From positions 41,138,487-41,202,486 of the forward strand of contig JAOANR010000015.1 of the NCBI GenBank assembly GCA_030278955.1: a stretch of 64,000 bases of DNA. Direction: 5' to 3'. The notes beneath the pieces were generated by a model that was not told where the DNA came from, ran no database searches, and worked only from the letters and a program-made list of their open reading frames with translations. The position numbers and the translations under genes were made by a program. This document shows positions 55,618 to 64,000 of the stretch, piece after piece. This stretch comes from Hygrophila difformis. Its lineage: Eukaryota > Streptophyta > Magnoliopsida > Lamiales > Acanthaceae. Within the stretch, counting starts at the first letter, position 1. Each line of letters opens with the position of its first letter.

Positions 55618-56257
55618 ATATCGCATATATACAGCACATAGGTTTTGGAAGAGAGGAGGGTTACATTTCACTACTATTACAGTGTATAAAGTCATAGTTC
55701 ATATGATTAATTCATGAGTCACAATTTATTTAATCAACGCCGCGTCAATTCTACTACCAAATGTGTCAAATTTTTAGCATTAAATTACACCATTTTTGAA
55801 TTATTAAGTCACTGGAGATAGCGAAAATTCTGACATTGAGCAATAACTTTGACATTAAATAATATGACTCCAACGACCAAGACTAGCTATACAGACAAAA
55901 AAAAAAATTCTAGTATTGCCTTGAGTCATGACGAAAGAACTTCCCTACATAGCCATAGTACTTCTATATATATAGCACATAGTTTTCTCAGGCCGGGTTA
56001 CACTCATCCACATTTTCCATATATATACTTCTATATAGCACCTAGTTATATATGTACTTATATATATTTATTGATGGGTAATAAAATTTTTTATACTCCT
56101 GTATATGAGAATATATATTACATGCGAAGCAAAATGTCATCATCTACTATATAAAAGTACTACTACCATTTTATATCTTCTAGTATTATACAGTAATAAG
56201 AAAAACTTAAAAGTTTTTTTTAACAACTAATGCTTAACTTTGAATTTAAATCTATGA
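55618..56257. other. AT-rich intergenic sequence
   Basis: No gene is recognised; the short frame at 55849-56154 shows no family. Confidence 0.45.
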
Positions 56258-56265
56258 CCTACAAA

Positions 56266-56619
56266 TAGGGGTGTCAATTTGGACACGAACCCGAAAAAAC
56301 GAATCCGACCGATACGAAAAATTTCAGGTTTGGGTTTAGTCATTTTGGGTTTTTTCCAAATCAGGTCGACCCGAAACCCGACCTGAAATATTATTCCACC
56401 TCCTCAACCTGACACGAACACGACCCGAAATCTTAAATTTTGTTTATTTTGCCTATAACCCGAAAAAACGAACCCGAACGACACGAAAAATTTCAGGTTT
56501 GGGTTTAGTCATTTTGGGTTTTTTCCCAAATCAGGTTGACCCGAAACCCGGCCAGAAATATTATACAACCTGAGCAACCCGACACGAACACGACCCGAAA
56601 CCTGAAATTGACACCCCTA
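56266..56619. mobile_element. hAT-type MITE with internal 168-bp duplication (354 bp)
   Basis: The ends TAGGGGTGTCAATTT and AAATTGACACCCCTA are perfect inverted repeats. The 8-bp duplication CCTACAAA lies at 56258-56265 and 56620-56627. The interior holds two copies of a unit starting CCCGAAAAAACGAA (about 56290 and 56458), each with ACACGAACACGACCCGAAA near its end. Confidence 0.95.
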
Positions 56620-56781
56620 CCTACAAATTGTAAACTTATTATGTTAACCATTACACTAACAATTATATATAATCATTATTTTTAAAAAAATATTCTTGGT
56701 TAGGGAAAGAGCCGAGCGATTGCCTTCGCGAATCCAAACGAGCTCACAAGGCGCACAATAAATATCAATTAATAAAATACT

Positions 56782-56963
56782 TACCAAATGCAGTTGGTCT
56801 GGGTGGTATGAAGATCTGACAACTTAAACAAATATTTAAGTTTTGAGCCTTTGTGTATGCAGAATTCCTCTTTGGGAGAGACAACCTTTCAATGCCCACC
56901 AGATCTTCCAGGAATTAGTCTTGGGTCCAATGTGGCATAAGTATACCGGTATACGACAAAAAA
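56782..56963 (+). mobile_element. SINE with 15-bp target duplication
   Basis: A 182-bp unit starts near TTGGTCTGGGTGGTATGAAG, which resembles a tRNA-type A box. A degenerate B-box-like GTTTTGAGCC follows and the unit ends in a short A tail. The 15-bp repeat AATTAATAAAATACT flanks it perfectly (56767-56781 and 56964-56978). The length, tail and duplication fit a plant tRNA-derived SINE. Confidence 0.85.
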
Positions 56964-56978
56964 AATTAATAAAATACT

Positions 56979-57420
56979 CTATATGTTCTTTCAGTTTCAT
57001 TATTATATTTTTTTAAATTTTTCTAGTTTATTTAGTAGTTTTTGTTTTCAAAACTACGTGCTCAACCTTAACAGATTATTACATTTGTTTGCAAGAAAAT
57101 GGAGGTGAAAGTACAATGAAAGAGCCTGGGCTGACTAAGTATATGTATAAAATATTGGGGGTAAGTTCAGAAAAGATGAAAATATTAGGGGCACAAGCAG
57201 AAATACAAAAAGAGTGGAGGTGTCACAATCAGCAGCACAGAAGACCACGCGGAAAATTTGCATTTTACAAATGAAACCAAGTGGAAAAGTCACCGGTTTA
57301 AGCTGACCGGTGAGTCAACTGTAAACGCCGGTCCAACCGGTTGTTACTACTAATTAATGCTTCATGCTATTTGCCTATTTTTAACTAAGTGGTTGCCTAA
57401 TAAATAATAATAGTAAAATA
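56979..57420. other. Intergenic sequence
   Basis: No gene is recognised. A 61-codon frame (57089-57274) lacks family signals. The motif CACCGGTTTAAGCTGACCGGTGA at 57290-57312 is a short imperfect inverted repeat. Confidence 0.4.
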
Positions 57421-57423
57421 GTA

Positions 57424-57963
57424 CTCCCGTCGTCCCACTAATTCTATCACATTTTTCTTTTTAATCCATCTCATTACAATTGTTTCTGCATTTCACGCAA
57501 TCCAATACACATATTTAAATCAAAATAACTTAAATTGTATATAAATAAAAATTATAAAAATTTGATATTCTAAAACTACGTTATTAGATTAATCCAATAA
57601 GATCTCACTTGACTTTGCTTTATCTTATATAACTATGTCAAAAAATTAATCAAAATTAATTAATGAATAGTAAACACTATACAAATGGTGCAATTATATC
57701 AAAACGGAGGTAGTACTTTAATTACCAAACTCATTAGCATCACATCACTTTAATAAATAAATATATTAAAATTTCAACACACTATTATCACATTACACAT
57801 AAATAAATCAATTAAAAATTTAAATACATTACAATCACATCACATAAATTCCTAATTTACCCCCACTTTATATACTAATCTACCCCTACATTAAATATTA
57901 ACTATCCCCACATAAAATACTGTGCCCAAAAGAAATGAGACAGTATTAGTGGGACGGAAGAAG
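57424..57963. mobile_element. Composite Stowaway MITE (540 bp)
   Basis: The left end CTCCCGTCGTCCCACTAATT pairs with the right end AGTATTAGTGGGACGGAAG, flanked by TA. Inside, a second right-type end, ACGGAGGTAG/TA at 57713, closes a 290-bp segment that resembles the other Stowaway copies in this window. This suggests insertion or recombination between two subfamilies. Confidence 0.7.
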
Positions 57964-57999
57964 TATTCAGTATAATTTACTGAAATCTATCATATAGTA

Positions 58000-58235
58000 C
58001 TCCATTCGTTTGTAACGTTTTGACATTTTTTTACTGTTTATTCTAGCACTTTGACTTCTATTTTTGTTATAATTATACAAGAAAAAATATAACCAAGTGA
58101 GATCTTGTTGGATTCGTCTTATCTTATAGTTTTAAATATCAAAATTTTTATAATTTTTACTTGTACCGAAATTGAGTTATTAATAGTTTAAAATGTGCAT
58201 TGGCATGTATAAAGAGAAGAAGCGTTACACTTTAA
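58000..58235. mobile_element. Stowaway MITE, right end truncated
   Basis: Left end TA/CTCCATTCGTTTGTAACG; the interior has the family motif GATCTTGTTGGATTCGTCTT. The right end stops at AAGCGTTACACTTT and is replaced by poly-A and a (CAAA)n run at 58236-58283. Confidence 0.7.
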
Positions 58236-58283
58236 AAAAAAAAAAAAAAAAACAAACAAACAAACAAACAAACAAACAAACAA
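58236..58283. repeat. Poly-A and (CAAA)n microsatellite
   Basis: About 18 A bases followed by eight CAAA units. Confidence 0.95.
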
Positions 58284-58900
58284 CAGGGTAGTATTAATAC
58301 TCTAGTAGTACTATTTGCAATCTTTGCAGGTTTAGATAGGGTGTTAAATGAGTGACATTCATCAGGTGCTGGCCTGTTGATTTATTTAGATTGTATAAAA
58401 ACACTCAACACATACAAAACAATATTTCAGCACAACATATACAAAACACTTTTTTCAACATATACAAAACACTTTTTTCAGTACATGCTGAATTGGCTAT
58501 CAAATCAAATCATTTCCATTATTATTCCCAACTCCTACTTGTAGTTGGGGTTTTCTACATCTACATTTAAATGTAGTGTACCCTATATAATGAATAATTA
58601 TGACATATGATCCGCTCCATACTTTCTAATTTCAATTTCAATATCAATATAGTGATGCAATTTGTATAAACTCACTAAACTATTTATGTTACACACGCCA
58701 CGGCCTACACCGGAAAAACAATAGTGCACGGTAAAAGACACATTTTTACCTTCTAACCTAAATATCTACAAAATTTCCATAAAATCCAGGGAGACAAAAA
58801 CAAAAAGAACAAAACAGGACAAAGAATAACATCACAACATATTTACAAGAAAGCCAAAGTGCAATCAACCGGTCAATACCGGCAAGAAGCCACAGCATCA
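58284..58900 (-). other. 3' flank of the ATL gene
   Basis: AT-rich sequence. A duplicated CATATACAAAACACTTTTTTCA unit lies at 58436-58485. The 3' untranslated region of the minus-strand gene at 58904 should fall in the right part. Confidence 0.45.
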
Positions 58901-58903
58901 AAA

Positions 58904-61439
58904 CTACTGACTTGATGGACTTGCTACGTCCCTACCTGTCGCATTTTTCATTGTTGTTTGATCACGATTGCCGTTGTGTTCTGAGCAACACCGACCTTCC
59001 TGGATGTCTTGGGATGTCGAAGAGGGGCCGTTGCTGGCCATTATGCAATGGCAGTAACGTGTGTTGGCAAGCTGTGCAGTGCTCTGCTGAGACGACCGGT
59101 GAGCTGAGCTGAACATCAGTGGGGAGAACCAATTTTTCTCAGGGAGTTCGCGGAGAGAGACCCGACACACCGGACATGTGAAATGCTGATGCAGCCATAT
59201 GTCTATGCATGTCATGTGGAAGGAGTGTCCACAGACGGGCAGGAAACGGAGGGTGTCATCATCGCGATAATGGGATAGGCATACAGTGCACCTGTGAGAT
59301 TTAAACAACTAATTATATCCAAAAATTTGGGAATCTCCAATACCAATTTCCAGGAATGAACACACGGTTGGTAGAAACTTAAATGAGACGGATGAATTTT
59401 GGGAATTTGAGGTCACTCAAAAGATAATATGTACTTTAAACACTTAACAGGAGTTACATAACTGACTTTTCAGACCTACTCGAATGAAGCAATACTCTTT
59501 TTTTTTTTTTTCCCCCAAGTGTCTCGAGCAATTAAGATATACTAATAAAGTTTTGAAGGCCTGGATGATATTACTAAACTGGAGTACTGGACCTAGCGTA
59601 CATGGAGTGAAGATGACATATCGGCATGAACTATAAGTAGTGAAATTAGGACTGCTTTGACCAAAGTGCAAAGTATGTGAATTGGATTTGCTGTCTTAAC
59701 TGAGACTAATTTCTAAACATCTTTGACCAAAATGCAAAGCATGTGAAATTGATATGGTGTCTTAACTGATCCTAGATCTAACCGCCTTTGACCAAAATGA
59801 AAAGCATGTGAATTTGATATGTCGGGACTTGACATTACACAGCCTAATTTTTAAACACCGTCAAAGACAATGTCAGCACAAAATGCAGCATTGCAGTCAA
59901 ATCTATTCCACGGATGAGTAAAAGAAATTCAGGCAGCCACCAGTTTGCGCAGGACTTAGTTTCAAACATCTACTGTTATTCAATAAACTATCGTCCTACA
60001 ATCTATGATGGATGCCTGCGTGGTCCAAACATATATAGACATTAGAGATGACACCATTTGTATATCAAATGCTAAGCATCGCTACTGGCTCGTTAAAACA
60101 AGTTTTCTCTAGTTCCTATACGGCAAAAACACACATGCTGCAAGATTTGTTGGAAGTATTTTGCTATTTCATTATTGGTCAGAAACATTGTGTTTGTGTC
60201 TTGCACTAAAAAGTGATGCATTACTTTACAACCAAAGTCGATAGAACTTACTGAGCATTTTCGCTTGAGGCCAGGCATAATTCTCTATACTTCTTTGTAG
60301 GAAAATTTGCCAGCCTGCGAGGCTCAAGGCCGCGATATCCCCTCTCCATCTGAAAAGCAGAAAAAGGCTAAATTTAGAGTGGTCCACTATAGAAAAGTGG
60401 GATTTCAATTAAGATTGTTAGAAAGAGCTGTTGAACCATGACTAGGAGATTCTAACCCAAAGCTAAACTAATTGGTAATGGATAGAGTAGCTCCTACCCA
60501 TATGAGATAACCGATGTGGAACCTTAAGACGAACAATTGTACAAAATATAATGAACAACACTCAAGCAAAGCAAAAAGCCAAATAACAACCCTTCCAAGA
60601 GGAAATCCAAAAAATACGGCACAAAAACACTTGTTTAAGACAAGGCAGGAACCATGTACCATCTGAAATATTCAGCTTAGCCCCTACAAAAGCAAGAACA
60701 GTGGAAGGGACTAAAGAAATGATTCATCAGAAACACACAAGTAGAGAGAGACGTTCCAAAACTCTTTGATTCTGTTGGAAGAATTATTATATACGCATGC
60801 AAACTCAACATCTCCTAATGCAGTTTAACTTCTAGGAAATATAGTCATTCAACAGGATGCGTTTTAGGTAAACAATCATCCGACAAATCAAATAATTCCT
60901 GCACGATAAACCTCAATGGTTTAAAAATTGCAACTTTGAACATCATGTCTACAGCTAAAATCAATTATCCAATCAAATAGACGGTAGACACAAGCAAATA
61001 CAATAGCAATGAACAATCCCGAGTCAAGTAGAAGTACTAATCCTCCTAACTGATATATCTCAGACACACTCAACAACCAAATTCAAGTTATCAATGGAAA
61101 CCTGAAAACAATAAACAATTCAACCCAAGGTTTCAATTGAACATTTGAACCCGGCAACGGGCAAATAAAACAGAAGTACAAACTCAACAAAGAAGCTATT
61201 AACTACTGCAAAATCAAAAGCAGCAAACAGGAGGCAACCACAGCAACAACAGATTTGAGATTTCTTAAAACAATGCTTACAGTAACAACATCAGATCCAA
61301 ATGCACTGCCAAAGTTCCTCCTGGATGAACGCATACGTATTCTAGCACAAATAAGCCTTACACAAACAAATGTTATGAACATGATACTCAAAGAAAATCC
61401 GACCACCGCCATCACCAAGTTGATCCCTGATGTTATCAT
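58904..61439 (-). CDS. RING-H2 E3 ubiquitin ligase, ATL58/59-like (3 exons, intact)
   Basis: Exons: 61281-61439, 60252-60349 and 58904-59291, with GT-AG borders, matching phases and 645 nt in total (214 residues). Start is the ATG at 61439 (MITSGINLVM), which fits the ATL58/59 subgroup; an upstream in-frame ATG at 61541 gives an atypical N-terminus. Residues about 6-30 form one membrane helix. A basic segment (RLICARIRMRSSRR) follows, then a GLD-like motif (YRGLEPRRLANFPT). The RING-H2 has C87-x2-C90, C106, H108, H111, C114, C125 and C128, with Trp118 at the E2-binding position. The C-terminal 85 residues are polar and Ser/Thr-rich. ATL proteins are membrane-bound ligases that pass ubiquitin from an E2 to targets; the target here is unknown. 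Confidence 0.92.
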
Positions 61440-62712
61440 TTTCCCCCTTTTCCCAATCCTCAAAATCACTCCCACTCTACAAAATCCCCAAAATCCCCTT
61501 CCTAGAACCCTACTCTCAAAGATATTATTCGCAGTACACAATCACTGTAAATCCCAGAGAAATTTTGAAAAAGGGCTGCCCACTCAAACCATCACTCCAA
61601 AAATCCAACCTTTGCGTGTGCGCGACTGAAAAGGAATGCCTATATCCGAAACCCAATAAATATTGAAACAATTAGTGGTGGTTAGAGCTTAGATTTGAAG
61701 AGAAGAGTGAGAATGGTAGGAGAAAAACCACTCAACCATGGTGGAATAGGGGCGAGAGAAAAAGACACCATTAATATGACCATTGACAATGAAAATTTTG
61801 TGTTTTTCAATTAAATTAAAGTGTGGAGTTTTAAAAAAAAAATAATAAGGGTTGGTGGTTGCTTGACTTGTGGAAAGGGAAAAAAGGGATTGATGATCAG
61901 AGAAATGGGAACAAAGAGGAGGAGACAACAGAGAATATATGAATGAGATAAGGGAAGTATAACGATAAATTCTTTCTTACAGTTACAGAGACAATTTTCA
62001 TCAGAAATGGCTAATTTTGAATTCTCATGGAAAGCAAAGGAAAAAAATGGGGATTTTAAAATAAAAATGTACTCTATTTAGTATTTGTATTTTGTGGAGA
62101 CAAATTGGATTTGGTGCTGATTCTTCTGTGATTTGTGTCTAACAATAAAAAGTATTTTGAGATGTTTTTTCTTTTTACAATATGAATATTTTGGCCACTT
62201 TTTCATCATCATTCTTCTGTCTTGCTAACATGTGATATTACTTCATTACCATATATCACTATTAGTCTGAAGGGTAACATGTAATGGTCCAACATATTGT
62301 GTTTTTTTCATATCCTGTATTTTTCTAGTCCATACTCTATAGTACAGTATTTTTTTTTTCCTCCCATTGTTGCATACTCTATGTTTATAGGAAACACATG
62401 GATCTATTCTAAATTACGATCCCCTGATTATATGGGGTGTACTTTAGACTTTAGTTAATTTAATATTTAATTGCTTAAAAAAATTCAAATGAATTAAATT
62501 ATTGATTTTTATGGCTGTACTTTTTCCTGAGAGCACATGAGAGGCAATAATTCAGTCCTGCTGTGCATTAGTTTGATATACTGCTACAATGGATTCATCC
62601 CAAAAGTAGTCAAAGCAAGTGGTGAATGGGAGTTTACATTTTTTTCAAAAGAATATTTATTTGCTAAGCACTTTCTCTTTGCTTTTTATTGGGTATTTTA
62701 AGAATTTTTAAA
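61440..62712 (-). promoter_or_regulatory. Upstream region of the ATL gene
   Basis: Leader and promoter of the minus-strand gene should lie at 61440-62000, where the plus strand is purine-rich at 61680-61950. No TATA box was fixed. 62000-62712 holds no recognised gene or repeat. Confidence 0.4.
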
Positions 62713-62714
62713 TA

Positions 62715-62974
62715 CTTCCTCTGTGTCACTCTTTTTGTTACAAATCAATTTTTGATACTATTAACTATTTAACTTTGATTTAAATTTTTATCATAGTTAT
62801 GTAAGAAAAAAATAATCAAATGAGATCTTGTTAGATTCGTCTAATCTTGTAGTTTTAGACAATTAATTTTTTATTACTTTTCCTTGTACACAATTTAAGT
62901 TATTAACCGTTAAAAATGTACATCGGCATGCGTGTCGGAAAGGGTGTATAATAATTACACTGAGACGGATGTAG
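62715..62974. mobile_element. Stowaway MITE
   Basis: Ends CTTCCTCTGTGTCACTC and GAGACGGATGTAG are diverged inverted repeats flanked by TA. The interior has GAGATCTTGTTAGATTCGTC. Confidence 0.75.
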
Positions 62975-63186
62975 TACTGCCTATAAGTAATGAGTTATCC
63001 TTTTCTTTTCTTCATTCTAGTTAAGTAACTTTTTATTTATTTAAAATTAGGTAACCAAAAATTGAATCTTTGAATCACGTTTCATGTCGGGGCTCCACCT
63101 TAAATACATGTAAAAATTGAATTGGTAGTAGGAGGGAAAAAAAAAAAAAAACCTTAATTAAAAAATTGTACTAGTAGTAAATAATA

Positions 63187-63448
63187 CTCCCTCCGTTCTC
63201 AAAAAATTGGAACGGATCAACTGTGCACACAGTCCAATGCACATTTTAAATGATTAATATCTCAATTTCGGTATAAGTATAAATTCTAAAAGTTCGATAT
63301 TTAAAAACTACTCGACGAGACGAATCTAACAATATCTCACTTGACTATATTTTAACTTGTATAACTATAATAAAACTTTAAATTAAAGTACATTTGCGAA
63401 TAGTTCTGATTTTCCAAACATTCCATTTATTGGAGAACGGAGGAGTAG
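63187..63448. mobile_element. Stowaway MITE
   Basis: Ends CTCCCTCCGTTCTC and GAGAACGGAGGAG are inverted, with TA at both flanks. Confidence 0.85.
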
Positions 63449-63465
63449 TATTCGTATTAAAAATA

Positions 63466-63725
63466 CTACCTCCGTTCCTTTTTAAATGACACGTTTTGAC
63501 TTTTGTCACTGTTCATTAAGTAGCTTTGACTCGACTTTATAATACAATTATATAAGATAAAATATAGTCAAGTGTGATCTTGTTGGATTCGTCTAATCGC
63601 ATAGATTTAGAATATCAAATTTTCATAATTTTTACTTGTATGGAATTTGAGTTATTATGAATTAAAAACGTATATTGAATTGCGTGAAATGTGGGTCCGT
63701 AGCACTTATTTAGGAACGGAGGAAG
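63466..63725. mobile_element. Stowaway MITE
   Basis: Ends CTACCTCCGTTCC and GGAACGGAGGAAG are inverted, with TA at both flanks. It lies only 17 bases from the previous MITE and shares its interior with the fragment at 49148-49373. Confidence 0.88.
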
Positions 63726-63727
63726 TA

Positions 63728-64000
63728 CTTTTTATGCAATTGGAGTTACAGCATTGATATTTATGGAGTAAGGATGGTCTATCAAGCTTATGAGATAAGT
63801 AAACACGCGAAAATTTATTCGCCCTTAAAAATGCAATATGTATAATTTTAAATATTAAATATTAATTAATAGACATTCTAAATAAATTAAGTGATTAAAA
63901 TAATTATTATTTATCTAGTTAAGATCCATCATGTCAAATGAATTTGTATTGGGCCAATATGGATAAGTTTAAATGAAATATGCACATGCAACATGAACCG
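63728..64000. other. AT-rich sequence at window end
   Basis: No gene or repeat is recognised. Confidence 0.5.

Overview
The window is nuclear DNA from a flowering plant, most likely a eudicot. Genes are split by GT-AG introns. The plant-type genes are a nuclear cap methyltransferase of the plant type, an ATL RING-H2 ligase and a DUF3475/DUF668 protein. The repeats are plant families: a Ty3-type LTR element primed by initiator tRNA-Met, MULEs, Helitrons ending in CTAG, Stowaway and Tourist MITEs, hAT MITEs and a SINE. The species cannot be fixed from the sequence. Transposable elements cover well over half of the window.

Layout. 1-7024: a young gag-only LTR retrotransposon on the minus strand, cut by the left window edge. 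7239-8275: a non-autonomous MULE filled with a 138-bp higher-order repeat. 8500-8783: a Tourist-like MITE. 9.2-20.7 kb: a patchwork of TTACCA-motif arrays, a 2.95-kb palindrome with Ulp1-like remnants, an IMP1-like gene with a frameshift, an SKP1-exon chimera ending at a Helitron 3' terminus, and a 582-bp tandem duplication with telomere-like motifs. 21.9-26.6 kb: an intact 11-exon mRNA cap guanine-N7 methyltransferase 2 gene. 27370-27769: a hAT MITE. 28048-31121: a minus-strand Helitron carrying NDUFB9-like and EFR3-like exon fragments. 31203-42188: an 11-kb MULE with an apparently intact mudrA transposase, a broken Ulp1-protease gene with a tandem mini-exon array, and CSN4 and DJ-1 exon fragments. 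42264-47986: a plus-strand Helitron with a degenerate synaptotagmin gene. 50190-52500: an intact DUF3475/DUF668 gene with a leader intron. 53.5-58.3 kb: hAT MITEs, an inverted CATTCTGT-array element, a SINE and Stowaway MITEs. 58904-61439: an intact 3-exon ATL-type RING-H2 gene. 62.7-63.7 kb: three Stowaway MITEs.

Three host genes look intact: the cap methyltransferase, the DUF668 protein and the ATL ligase. The other host-like coding sequence (IMP1, SKP1, NDUFB9, EFR3, CSN4, DJ-1, synaptotagmin) is fragmentary or frameshifted, and most of it lies inside elements known to duplicate host exons. The most unusual features are the composite MULE, the mini-exon array in its Ulp1 gene, the large palindrome, and several TIR-type elements whose interiors are arrays of one short motif, sometimes with a flip in orientation. 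Exon borders and element ends were read by eye from splice signals, reading frame, terminal repeats and target-site duplications; no database search was run.
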